From an uncultured Paraglaciecola sp. (GTDB lineage Bacteria > Pseudomonadota > Gammaproteobacteria > Enterobacterales > Alteromonadaceae): a DNA stretch of 64,000 nucleotides. Below, one piece after another: positions 47,246-56,158 of the stretch (its first letter is position 1; each line of letters begins with the position of its first letter). The notes beneath the pieces are model-generated. The model was not told the origin of the DNA. It was given only the letters and a program-made list of their open reading frames with translations, and made no database searches. Position numbers and translations under genes: made by a program. The DNA lies in assembly GCF_937123705.1 (NCBI RefSeq), contig NZ_CAKZKO010000046.1:1-64000 (forward strand), in the 5' to 3' direction.

Positions 47246-48286
47246 TTAATCAGCAAAATCACATCGACATAAATGTTTGTCTGGCTCGATATCGGTAAGC
47301 GCAATTTTCCCTAACATTCCAGTGTATTCCTCTGCCGGTATTTCACCTGTGCCGGGCCTTTTTACCCATATATTTTCTGCGGTTAATGTTTGTCCTTTTT
47401 TGATTGGTGCAATAGAAACGACAGTCGCAAAAGCAAAATCCATTGTAACCTGCTCCTCCGTACTAGGTTCTTTTATACCCCCACGCATATTCCATATGTC
47501 ATGAGTTCCATAGATTAAATCACGTAAAGCGACGGGATCCATTGAATTTATAATGTCTGGGCCAGACCTTTCCATTTTGTCTGTAAAGTGCCGTTCCAAA
47601 ATTGAAGCACCAAGCGCCACCGCTGCAAAGCAAGCTAAATTGGAGGTAGTATGATCAGACAAGCCTATGACAGCCTCGGGAAACCTATTTTTAAGTTGTG
47701 TCATCGCACCCAGCCGAACCAAGTGCATAGGCGTTGGATACAAATTTGTAGTATGCAACAACGCATAGGGCACATTGTATTCTGTAAGGATCGCCACGGT
47801 TTTCTCTACGGATGTAATATTGTTCATGCCCGTACTCACAATCATTGGCTTACCCTTGGACGCGATATGTTCGATCAAAGGATAATTATTACACTCACCA
47901 GAACCGATTTTATAGGCGACAACTCCCATACGCTCTAAGCGATCAGCTGCCGCTCGTGAAAATGGCGTACTGATGAATATCATCCCTTTGGATTCAACGT
48001 ATTCTTTTAATCTAATTTCATCATTTTCATTCAGCGCACAGCGTTCCATGATTTCGTAGATAGAATCGGATGCATTTCCAGGTATAACGTTGCGTGCAGC
48101 CTGCGTCATTTCATCTTCAACAACATGGGTTTGATGTTTAATTACCTCAGCTCCTGAGCGCCAGGCTTCATCTACCATTTTTTTTGCTAAATCCAATGAA
48201 CCCTCATGGTTAATTCCAATCTCAACTATCACAATCGGTTGATGTTCTTCACCGATTAGGCGACCTGCTATATTTATTTCAGGCAT
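47246..48286 (-). CDS. neuB: N-acetylneuraminate/legionaminate synthase (NeuB/LegI)
   Basis: NeuB condenses an N-acetylmannosamine-type sugar with phosphoenolpyruvate to a nine-carbon nonulosonate. The 346 residues include [25 protein letters not shown] with the metal site, IGLSDHT, and a C-terminal SAF antifreeze-like domain (about 285-346: [18 protein letters not shown]). Whether the product is neuraminate, legionaminate or a relative cannot be read from the sequence alone; the neighbours favour a 6-deoxy precursor. Confidence 0.94.
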   Translation of the reverse strand: MPEINIAGRLIGEEHQPIVIVEIGINHEGSLDLAKKMVDEAWRSGAEVIKHQTHVVEDEMTQAARNVIPGNASDSIYEIMERCALNENDEIRLKEYVESKGMIFISTPFSRAAADRLERMGVVAYKIGSGECNNYPLIEHIASKGKPMIVSTGMNNITSVEKTVAILTEYNVPYALLHTTNLYPTPMHLVRLGAMTQLKNRFPEAVIGLSDHTTSNLACFAAVALGASILERHFTDKMERSGPDIINSMDPVALRDLIYGTHDIWNMRGGIKEPSTEEQVTMDFAFATVVSIAPIKKGQTLTAENIWVKRPGTGEIPAEEYTGMLGKIALTDIEPDKHLCRCDFAD

Positions 48287-48312
48287 GTTATTTCCTATTA
48301 ACTGTTTTTGAA

Positions 48313-49218
48313 TTATGGCTTCTTCAAAGTCATATAAATATTGTCAGCCTGCCCAGAAGCCTGCAAGAAAGTCGTCCATAACTGATCCATTTCAGGAAGA
48401 ATACCGTTTAGCCTATTATTCCCTTTGGGCACTTTATCTTTTAACCATGAAAGGGTGTTAGACATATCAAAGGTGTGGATAAATTTAATCTCTTCTACGA
48501 CCAAGCCTGCTTTCTCAGCGCAAGCGGTTAAACATTTTTGATCAAAGTACCAACGATGGGCTCTTCTGAAATAAAAAGGCATAAACTCATCAGGGATAAG
48601 TTTCAAAAGTATGTCTTCTCGGTTTGGTGTAGCCACCACGATACGGCCATCATCTACCAACAGCTTTGAAAGTTCGTCTAGGAATTTTACGGGATCATCT
48701 ACATGCTCGATAACTTGAAAGCTAGTAACAAAATCAACGCTATTTTTTTCCGTTTTCAACGCATCTATTGTAAATGGATATACATGATAACCACGGCTTT
48801 TTAAAGATGCATGATATAAAGGGGTTGGTTCGATAGAGAGCACCTTTTTCGCTAAACCAGACACATGATCAAGAAAGCTACCTGCACCGCATCCTACATC
48901 AGCAATAACAGCGCCCCGATAGTTGAGTCCTGCAATTCCCTTGATATTATAAGGTTGATATTCATCATGGGCCTTAAAGAAATCTTCGACCTCAGTACCT
49001 TGACCCATCGCTTCACGATATTCTTCTGAAGCATATGTTTCGCTGTCAAAGGCGCAATCCTCTGAAAGTTGCCAAATCCCACATCCCTTGCAGCAACGTA
49101 CTTCTGTTGGGGCCGTTTTTACAGTAAATGAACCGGCACGTACTGGGCCTGAGTAAACAAGATCCCATTCTGTTTGGTTACAAATTTTACACTCTGGGAA
49201 ATTGGCATTTATTGGCAT
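48313..49218 (-). CDS. Zinc-binding SAM-dependent methyltransferase
   Basis: The 301-residue methyltransferase has an N-terminal zinc ribbon (CKICNQ and CCKGCG) and a SAM domain with [15 protein letters not shown] and [14 protein letters not shown]. The ATG at 49216-49218 is chosen because it overlaps the fusion gene by only 10 bases and follows GGGG; a longer start overlaps by 49. Placed between neuB and the CMP-nonulosonate synthetase fusion, it probably methylates the nonulosonic acid or an N-acyl group. Such modifications are known in flagellar glycans, but the target is not shown here. Confidence 0.8.
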   Translation of the reverse strand: MPINANFPECKICNQTEWDLVYSGPVRAGSFTVKTAPTEVRCCKGCGIWQLSEDCAFDSETYASEEYREAMGQGTEVEDFFKAHDEYQPYNIKGIAGLNYRGAVIADVGCGAGSFLDHVSGLAKKVLSIEPTPLYHASLKSRGYHVYPFTIDALKTEKNSVDFVTSFQVIEHVDDPVKFLDELSKLLVDDGRIVVATPNREDILLKLIPDEFMPFYFRRAHRWYFDQKCLTACAEKAGLVVEEIKFIHTFDMSNTLSWLKDKVPKGNNRLNGILPEMDQLWTTFLQASGQADNIYMTLKKP

Positions 49219-50717
49219 GTGAAACCCCCATCGACTATAAAGTTCTGTCCGGTACAATATTTCGAACCATCAGAAATTAAATATAAAATCATACCAGCAA
49301 TATCATTAGGTTTAGCCATACGCCCCATTGCCGTTTTGGCCGCATATCTTCTTTCAAACTCTTCGAGATGATCATTAAATACTCCTCCCGGTGAAACACA
49401 GTTAACCCGCAGGTTATCTTTCCCCCACCATGTTGCCAGCCAGCGTGTTAAACCTATAACGCCTGATTTAGAGGCCGAATAACCCGCAAATGACTTAAAG
49501 GGCATATCATCATAAATAGTGTGATCAGGGCCAACTACGCCATAAATACTTGATACGTTAATTAAACTCCCGCCGCCATTCTCTTTCATGATGCGCCCAC
49601 CTTCCCGTGCGACTAGAAATGTACCAGTCAAATTCACATCAATAGCAGCCTGCCATACGTCTAACGCGGCATTTTCAAAGGGGGAGAAGGGGTCTCCACC
49701 ACCGGCAGCTAAGCCTTCACTGGTTACCGCAGCATTGTTGATAACAGCATCAATGCCACCCAGTTTTTGATGTAGAATTTTGAAACCTTCTACAACCATT
49801 TCCTCTTTTGTCACATCCATTTCTAAAGCAGGGAGGCCAAGCTCCTTACCTAAAGCCAGCACCGAACTACCTGGACGATCAACTAAAAAGGGGATACAAC
49901 CTTCTGCAAGCAATAGGCTTGAATAGTATGCGCCAAGAACACCCGTGGCCCCGATTAAAACCACACGCTTTCCCACTACATTCAAAAGTTGTTGGTGGTT
50001 TTTTGCCAGCTTTTTACGCAGAAAAAATTCAATTAACTCGAAATCTACTTCAGAATCAAGATCGAACGTTTTTTCGGGTGAAATGTAATATCCTTCCGTT
50101 TTGCCTTCGAGCAAGTTTTGGGCATCACTCTTGAGGAAGTCGGGATGTAACACATAGATACTGGCAACATGCTCTAACACTTCTGGGGCATCTTGGCGTC
50201 GCACTATCCATTCCCCTCCTTCACCCTTTTTGCAAATACTTAATGAACCATCTGCCTTTTTCTCTAAAACGTTAAAATAGGGATTTTTTCGCGCTTCGCA
50301 AACAGAAAAAACAGCCTCAATTTGGCGTACTTGCGCGTCCTTAAATTGTTTAATGGCCGCTGAGATATCGGCGACATCTCGAAGAGGGTTAGTGCAATCT
50401 AAATCGACAAAAAAATCATATTTTTCATTATATATTTTTTCACATTCTTGGATCGCATGTTGCCAAACTTGAAATTTACCTGCTTCGCTATTTGACAGAT
50501 GCTCAGGGCGAAGAAACGGCGTGTCAGCGCCAGCAAGTCTTGCCACCTCAGCAATCTGTGGAGAATCTGTCGAGACAATCACTCTGTCTATTTCAGGCGT
50601 AGCAAGGGCCTGTTCAATTGACCAAGTTATAAGGGGCTTTCCCAATATGGGCCTAATATTTTTTCCTGGCACACCTTGGCTTCCCCCTCGCGCCGATATT
50701 ACACAAATACCCACCAT
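49209..50717 (-). CDS. Fusion: CMP-nonulosonate cytidylyltransferase (NeuA/LegF/PtmB) + short-chain dehydrogenase (PtmA-like)
   Basis: This 502-residue protein joins two enzymes. Residues about 1-235 are an acylneuraminate cytidylyltransferase (VISARGGSQGVPGKNIRPI, LDCTNPLRDVAD). Residues about 248-502 are a short-chain dehydrogenase (VVLIGATGVLGAYY, NNAAVTSEG, catalytic YSASK, C-terminal [12 protein letters not shown]). In Campylobacter jejuni ptmB and ptmA are separate neighbouring genes of the flagellar legionaminic acid locus. The fusion supports that the SDR belongs to the same pathway. It follows a Gfo/Idh gene by 30 bases. Confidence 0.9.
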   Translation of the reverse strand: MVGICVISARGGSQGVPGKNIRPILGKPLITWSIEQALATPEIDRVIVSTDSPQIAEVARLAGADTPFLRPEHLSNSEAGKFQVWQHAIQECEKIYNEKYDFFVDLDCTNPLRDVADISAAIKQFKDAQVRQIEAVFSVCEARKNPYFNVLEKKADGSLSICKKGEGGEWIVRRQDAPEVLEHVASIYVLHPDFLKSDAQNLLEGKTEGYYISPEKTFDLDSEVDFELIEFFLRKKLAKNHQQLLNVVGKRVVLIGATGVLGAYYSSLLLAEGCIPFLVDRPGSSVLALGKELGLPALEMDVTKEEMVVEGFKILHQKLGGIDAVINNAAVTSEGLAAGGGDPFSPFENAALDVWQAAIDVNLTGTFLVAREGGRIMKENGGGSLINVSSIYGVVGPDHTIYDDMPFKSFAGYSASKSGVIGLTRWLATWWGKDNLRVNCVSPGGVFNDHLEEFERRYAAKTAMGRMAKPNDIAGMILYLISDGSKYCTGQNFIVDGGFTCQ

Positions 50718-50747
50718 TTTAACGTTACCTCTAAAAATATTGTTGCT

Positions 50748-51755
50748 TTACCATTTGATAAAAGAAATCGGAAGCCTTCTACCTTCTTGGTTTGATTTAT
50801 ATGCGGTCAGTGCGACATTAAGCGCCGAAACACCATCTTGAAAACTGACAACCTCAGGCTTATTTTTGTCATGGATCCTAGATATAAAATGTCTCATATG
50901 TGATAGAAAAAAATCATTTCGCTGGAACTCACTCCCCGGGGAAATAACTATTTTGTCAATGCCGGTTTTATCTATTGAAAGTACATTCGTTTGAATGTCC
51001 CACATCAACAAAGCATCAGTTGTGACAACTTCGATATTGCCACGATAAATAGGACTGATCATATCGACTTGCACTTGCCCGCTAACACCATTTTTACTTT
51101 GCAGAGTCAAGCTAGATAAAGTCTCAGCATTAATTTCTAACGGGCCAATAGTTTGATTAAAACAATAAACAGAAGCTATTTGACCAAAAAGATACTGCAC
51201 TAGGTCTATTTGGTGAATTAAGTCCATTAGAGCCCCGCCACCTCTAGAGCTGTCGGCACTATAAGAAGTCCGATAATCACTACCGGGTCGCCACGTGTCT
51301 AAACTCTGTCCCATTACGGCTCTATATGTTAAAACCGAACCATATTTTTGGGTATCAATAAACTCTTTTAGCTGACTGAGTGTTGAACTCATCCTAAGCA
51401 TACATCCGACTTCAATAACCAACTTATTTGTTGATGAAATCTGATATAATTTTTCGAGGTTTTGCAAATTATGAGAAATGGGTTTTTCAATAAATAAATG
51501 CTTCTTTTTATCTGCCGCCTTTTGGGCTATGTCGACGTGTCTGTGAGTTTCTGTGGCAATAATGACTGCATCACAAGCATCGAGTGCTTTATTTAAGTCT
51601 GCAAAAACCGGTATTTTTAGTTTTTCGGCAAGTTCACTTATTTTATCTTTACGAGTTCGCCACGCAATAACCCTTACCCCTAACGCCTTTAAATTAGTAA
51701 TATGCCTTTGACCAATAGAGCCGGCACCGCAAACTAAAACACACAAATCAAGCAT
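50748..51755 (-). CDS. Gfo/Idh/MocA-family oxidoreductase
   Basis: This 335-residue NAD(P)-dependent oxidoreductase shows VCGAGSIGQRHITNL, FIEKPISHN with the EKP loop and a catalytic-type SRGGGALMDLIHQIDL (GGxxxDxxxHxxD). These features make it a likely active enzyme, unlike the EKV variant at 41.8-42.8 kb. It begins after a 199-base gap (51756-51954) that shows no gene and may hold a promoter. It is the first gene of the nonulosonate block. The substrate is unknown. Confidence 0.85.
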   Translation of the reverse strand: MLDLCVLVCGAGSIGQRHITNLKALGVRVIAWRTRKDKISELAEKLKIPVFADLNKALDACDAVIIATETHRHVDIAQKAADKKKHLFIEKPISHNLQNLEKLYQISSTNKLVIEVGCMLRMSSTLSQLKEFIDTQKYGSVLTYRAVMGQSLDTWRPGSDYRTSYSADSSRGGGALMDLIHQIDLVQYLFGQIASVYCFNQTIGPLEINAETLSSLTLQSKNGVSGQVQVDMISPIYRGNIEVVTTDALLMWDIQTNVLSIDKTGIDKIVISPGSEFQRNDFFLSHMRHFISRIHDKNKPEVVSFQDGVSALNVALTAYKSNQEGRRLPISFIKW

Positions 51756-51954
51756 TTAGCTGGAGATCCTTTTTTGTCACAATTCATTTTGCACTTATAA
51801 TATTTGAGCCTAAGTTTAACTAAAATGCGAGCTAAAACCCTTACATTAGGATCCATTTGGAAAATCTGCTCGATAAGATAAGAGCCTGTGTATCTCCTGG
51901 CACCAAAATAACTGGTTTATTACTAGTAATAATCAACATTTCGATTGTGCTTAT

Positions 51955-53004
51955 TTAATGTCCTAACGGCTCAATTACCGTCATTCTTAACTTATAATGT
52001 TGATAAACTAAATCAATAATACTAGGCATACTTAAATAACTACTCCTAGACATACTGGATTTGTTGTCGGCGTAGAGTCGTTCAAAATCTAGTTTATGGG
52101 CATTAACTTGGATCCCATTTTGAAACTTTGCCACATACCACAATGCTGCTGAATAGAAGCTACTTACTATTGCAGGAGGTCGTGCGATACTTAATAGATA
52201 CTTCTCTACAGTCATATCCGTTTCTACCAAACTCACTTTACAGCAACGTTGAATTTCGGCGACATTGGCCTTTTCTTCTCTTGGGTGGGCAAGATAGAGG
52301 ATCTCCATCCCAGAGTACGAGTGGCTAATAGCGCTCATTTCCTCAATGTATGCCTGCTTTGAAAGATAGCCGTCATTAACCATTGGTTGCCCCAAAAACA
52401 CCACTTGGTTTTGATTAACCCCTTGGTGATTATGCAAAATTTGTGTCATGGGATTTTGAAAGACCCTAAATTGATCACAAGATTCAAAGTCGAACGCCGT
52501 AAACAAATTATATTTTACAAGCTTCTCATTAAGCAGCCCGTATTTTTCTTTAACTTTTTCAATTTGTTGCTGCCTAGTAGCAGAAGAACTCTTACTGATA
52601 TCAAAATAACGTCCCTTATCTTTAATATGTTGCACACTAGGAATAATACCTGCACCATCATCCATCAAAAAAGTATTTGGATTTTGAAGTGCATTGACAA
52701 GATCTACAAAAATATAAAGTCGTGAATCAGAGAAAAAAACGCTATCGAAAAATTGGTGTTTCAACCACGGAATATGTTGAGCGTAACTCTGGGTACTGGC
52801 TTCAATATCGGCGTCTAAACGCAACGAATATAAGACTCGACTGCATGAAGGGATGCTTAGTCGGATCATCGTTTCCCATTTTTCATTGTGTTTACTTATT
52901 ACAACCAAAAACGTACTTTTTTTAATAGAAAAACTGCGGATAGCCTCAATAGCATTTAAAACATGCAAAGGACTTTGGATCAGAAACAACGCGGAATTAT
53001 TCAC
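51955..53004 (-). CDS. Polysialyltransferase-like glycosyltransferase (GT52/GT38-type)
   Basis: The 349-residue protein carries the three bacterial sialyltransferase motifs in order: DDG at residues 115-117, HP at 240-241 (YLAHPRE) and SS at 281-282 (IVSSFYSAALW). This pattern marks the GT52/GT38 (alpha-2,8-polysialyltransferase) group, which transfers sialic acid from CMP-donors. It lies between the LicD-like gene and the nonulosonate genes, so a CMP-nonulosonate is the obvious donor. The start is a GTG. It is not a Maf protein, so two kinds of nonulosonate transferase may occur here. Confidence 0.78.
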   Translation of the reverse strand: MNNSALFLIQSPLHVLNAIEAIRSFSIKKSTFLVVISKHNEKWETMIRLSIPSCSRVLYSLRLDADIEASTQSYAQHIPWLKHQFFDSVFFSDSRLYIFVDLVNALQNPNTFLMDDGAGIIPSVQHIKDKGRYFDISKSSSATRQQQIEKVKEKYGLLNEKLVKYNLFTAFDFESCDQFRVFQNPMTQILHNHQGVNQNQVVFLGQPMVNDGYLSKQAYIEEMSAISHSYSGMEILYLAHPREEKANVAEIQRCCKVSLVETDMTVEKYLLSIARPPAIVSSFYSAALWYVAKFQNGIQVNAHKLDFERLYADNKSSMSRSSYLSMPSIIDLVYQHYKLRMTVIEPLGH

Positions 53005-53037
53005 TTGGGATCACAAGGCCTGATATAACTTTATGTG

Positions 53038-53955
53038 TCATTCTGTGCCCAACAATTCTTGAGCGGTAAACCCAGCGGCCTGAATATCGGCAAATTCAAC
53101 TTGCTGCAGATTATCATAGTCACTCAATTGAATATCTTTCTTAGGCGTAATCCAGTCACCATACTGATATGACAAATACTCACGATGCTGATGAGGTACT
53201 TGTATTTGTTTTCCCTGCCACTGCATCATATCAACTTGTTCAAAATGGATAGAGGGTGCAGACCACATACCCAAACTCGGCATATGTTCCGACATACCGT
53301 TATTATTCTGGCGTAAGCAAAGTGAAGTTGTGAATTGACTTAATCTATTGAGCTGGTCATCAAATGTCAGCAAAAAACCCACTTTTTGATTGATTTTATT
53401 CACTACTTTTTCTACTTTCCAGTTAGCTAATTGTTTATTTGTTCGGACAAACTCGCTCAATAAAAGCTCAACATTCTTGGCATACTCCACAGGGGCTGAA
53501 AAATCAATATCGTCATCCCAGGGGATTATATCCCCATCTCTAGTCAGGCCAAGCAAAGTACCAAAATCAACCACTAAAGGCAGCTTCCTGATGACAGCTA
53601 ACTCGGACAACTCACCTATGATAGTCCGTCCAAGCTGTAAACTGGCCAAATTTGCAAATGGTTGTATTTTTTTAAACAAATTTTTCTGAGGTAGCAGCAC
53701 TTTCTCTGGGGGGATCTGACAGTTATCCAATAACTGACGTTGCACATCTAAGGCCCATTGAGTTGATATCACGATTTCATCAAAATCAAAATTTTCGATG
53801 CTAGACGGCGGGTATATGTGTAGGCCTGCCAATTGCTTACCATGCTTAGCCTTATCATTATCAATAAACCCAATAAACTCTCGCTGAGCCTGAGTATTAT
53901 GGATAAAGGTTATTGCACCAGCTCCTGCTCCAAAGAGTAAAGTTTTAATCTTCAT
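53038..53955 (-). CDS. LicD-family phospho/phosphonotransferase with N-terminal Rossmann-type domain
   Basis: Residues about 1-95 form a Rossmann-type nucleotide-sugar-like domain (LLFGAGAGAITFIH, FIGFIDNDKAKHGKQLAG). Residues about 120-200 carry the LicD signature VVDFGTLLGLTRDGDIIPWDDDIDF with the metal-binding acidic cluster D147-D151. LicD enzymes transfer phosphocholine or related groups from a CDP-type donor to glycans. The gene overlaps the phosphonoacetaldehyde reductase gene as TAATG, so its donor is probably the CMP-phosphonate made by the same four-gene module. That is inference, but strong from context. Confidence 0.85.
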   Translation of the reverse strand: MKIKTLLFGAGAGAITFIHNTQAQREFIGFIDNDKAKHGKQLAGLHIYPPSSIENFDFDEIVISTQWALDVQRQLLDNCQIPPEKVLLPQKNLFKKIQPFANLASLQLGRTIIGELSELAVIRKLPLVVDFGTLLGLTRDGDIIPWDDDIDFSAPVEYAKNVELLLSEFVRTNKQLANWKVEKVVNKINQKVGFLLTFDDQLNRLSQFTTSLCLRQNNNGMSEHMPSLGMWSAPSIHFEQVDMMQWQGKQIQVPHQHREYLSYQYGDWITPKKDIQLSDYDNLQQVEFADIQAAGFTAQELLGTE

Positions 53956-55034
53956 TAGTTCTCTCTTGTTGCTTGGGTCAAAACTCTGCTCAGCATGGTC
54001 TGATCTAGTTCCAACATAAAATTACCTGCCCTAGATGGGTCCAATTGTTGGCCGAGAATATCAATCAAATCAGTATCACCAATATATCCAGCCAGTTGCC
54101 TACTCAACTGCAAGGCCCCTAACATCATAGCCACATTATCGGCCAATTCAGCTGATAAGTTTAATTTCTCATGGCCAACTTCTTGCAAAATAGCCGCTAA
54201 GGTAAAACTACAAGCCAAACCATGAGGCACCCCGTAACCGGCAGTTAAGGGATATGAAATGGCATGTGCTAGTGCCGTTCGTGTCTGACAAATGGCTAAT
54301 CCAGCCATAGTGGCGGCACGTTGTAATGCCTGGCGTGCAGGTAAATTATCTGCTTGATTTAACACTAAGGGCAATGCCTGACAAATCGCTTCTATAGCCG
54401 CAATAGCAATTGCCACGCTATACAATGTACGATTCTTATTCCATAACGATTCTAAGGCATGAGATAAAGCATCTAGTGCGGGATACAAGGTTTCTTGCCT
54501 AGGTAAAGATAGCGTCAAATGAGCATCTAATATCACCCGATTAGCGGTTATGCCTAAGAGGGAATACTTTTTAATTGTGGTGCTATCCCAAACGGTAGCA
54601 AAGGGCGTCACCTCAGCCCCTGTACCTGCGGTCGTTGGGATAGCAATCAAGTTAACATGATTTACAGGTTCGCCATCGTTCAATAGTTGCAACAGGCTCA
54701 TCTGTGGCTGTGAGAGCATGGCACACAGCACCTTAGCGCTATCTATCACACTGCCACCGCCTAAGGCCACAATGTTTCGAATGTGACTGGCTTTAAACTG
54801 TTGACCAAGTCCTTGTAAATCCTGCAGCTCTGGATTGGGTTTAACCTGATCACATAACAGCACGCTTTTAGGCCTTAGACTGTCTCGAACTCTCTGGCTT
54901 ATACCCCGTTTAGTAAAACCTTCACTAGTGACTAATAAAGTGTTTCCCTGAACCATTAACTTAGATATTTCTACAGCAAAATTTTGTGTTTCAATGATCC
55001 CGTACTGCAGCTTTATCTGTTGCCAATCCTGCAT
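53955..55034 (-). CDS. Phosphonoacetaldehyde reductase (iron-type alcohol dehydrogenase)
   Basis: The 359-residue group III (iron-containing) alcohol dehydrogenase has GGGSVIDSAKVL for NAD(P), IPTTAGTGAEVTPF, and the metal-site histidines in ALSHALESLW, LAHAISYPLTA and VPHGLACSF. With PEP mutase and phosphonopyruvate decarboxylase upstream, its substrate is expected to be phosphonoacetaldehyde, giving 2-hydroxyethylphosphonate, as for PhpC-type enzymes. No aminotransferase for 2-aminoethylphosphonate is present in the module. The ATG overlaps the upstream stop. Confidence 0.88.
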   Translation of the reverse strand: MQDWQQIKLQYGIIETQNFAVEISKLMVQGNTLLVTSEGFTKRGISQRVRDSLRPKSVLLCDQVKPNPELQDLQGLGQQFKASHIRNIVALGGGSVIDSAKVLCAMLSQPQMSLLQLLNDGEPVNHVNLIAIPTTAGTGAEVTPFATVWDSTTIKKYSLLGITANRVILDAHLTLSLPRQETLYPALDALSHALESLWNKNRTLYSVAIAIAAIEAICQALPLVLNQADNLPARQALQRAATMAGLAICQTRTALAHAISYPLTAGYGVPHGLACSFTLAAILQEVGHEKLNLSAELADNVAMMLGALQLSRQLAGYIGDTDLIDILGQQLDPSRAGNFMLELDQTMLSRVLTQATREN

Positions 55035-56158
55035 TATGCACTACCAACATGCTGCATAAAGGCCCGCTTATTTTCAATGGGTGAACTGCTCGGCCGCCCC
55101 AGATCATCCCGTGAACCTATGGCTATTTTCACCTCTAGTAGCACAGGGCCATCGGTGGCAATAACCTCGGACCACTTATTCTTAAGGGATGCCTCATCGT
55201 CAACGCACCAGTATTCTTGATAACCACTGGCAAGAGCCATTTGTCCAATATTAATTTGACCAGCCACAGTAGGCTGACCACCAACAGATTCATGACTTTG
55301 ATTATTGAGCACAATATGCACTAAGTTCGATGGGCCATGACTGCCAATGATAGGCAATGCGCCTAAATGCATCAACATCGAGCCATCACCGTCAATCGCT
55401 ATAACTCGTCTATCGGCTCTCGCTAGCGCTACGCCCATTGCTATGGATGATGTATGCCCCATGCCACCCACAGTTAAAAAGTCACTCGCGGCTTGCCCAC
55501 GCGATTGCCGGATTTCAAACACCTCACGAGAGGTTTTACCTGTTGTAGACACCACCACATCTTGCGGGTCAAATAAGTCTAACAATAAGGTTAAAGCATG
55601 TTCTCGTTGTAACTGACTGTTACTCAGGCTTTTATGCTGAGTTTTATAAGGCGAGAAGCAATCCTTGCGTACTAACAAGGCTACTGGCCGGCTTTGTTCG
55701 GTCATGACCTTTAACAACTGCGGTAACACTTGATTTAAGTCAGATTGACTGTTCAGCACCACGTAAGGAATATCCAAAATCGCCAATTGCTGCTCTGACA
55801 CTTGACCTTGTTTAATATGCTGAGGTTCATCTTTGACACCGGGCTCTCCACGCCACCCCACCACTAATAGCATAGGAATACTGTACACTTGTGGATCAGT
55901 CAATGAAGTCAGTGGATTGATGGTATTGCCTAAACCGGAGTTTTGCATATACACCATGGCCGCCTTGCCACCTCCAAGATAATGCCCCGTCGCCAATGCA
56001 ATGGCATTGCCTTCATTGGCTGTGATGATGTGCTTTTCAGTAGCAAAATTATCATCAATATAAGCACACAAATTCTTTAATAAGGAATCCGGCACACCAC
56101 AGAAAAAGCTGATCCCCTGCGCCTGCAAAATATCGCAAAAATGCTGCGGCTGGATCAC
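55034..56158 (-). CDS. Phosphonopyruvate decarboxylase
   Basis: This 374-residue thiamine-diphosphate enzyme decarboxylates phosphonopyruvate to phosphonoacetaldehyde, pulling the unfavourable mutase reaction forward. Landmarks are FFCGVPDSLLKNLCAYI at the N-terminus, the catalytic Glu in TANEGNAIALATGHYL, and the cofactor motif GDGSMLMHLGAL with VLNNQSHESVGGQPT. It begins with a GTG overlapping the mutase stop (TAGTG) and ends overlapping the reductase start. The coupling supports one enzymatic module. Confidence 0.93.
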   Translation of the reverse strand: MIQPQHFCDILQAQGISFFCGVPDSLLKNLCAYIDDNFATEKHIITANEGNAIALATGHYLGGGKAAMVYMQNSGLGNTINPLTSLTDPQVYSIPMLLVVGWRGEPGVKDEPQHIKQGQVSEQQLAILDIPYVVLNSQSDLNQVLPQLLKVMTEQSRPVALLVRKDCFSPYKTQHKSLSNSQLQREHALTLLLDLFDPQDVVVSTTGKTSREVFEIRQSRGQAASDFLTVGGMGHTSSIAMGVALARADRRVIAIDGDGSMLMHLGALPIIGSHGPSNLVHIVLNNQSHESVGGQPTVAGQINIGQMALASGYQEYWCVDDEASLKNKWSEVIATDGPVLLEVKIAIGSRDDLGRPSSSPIENKRAFMQHVGSA

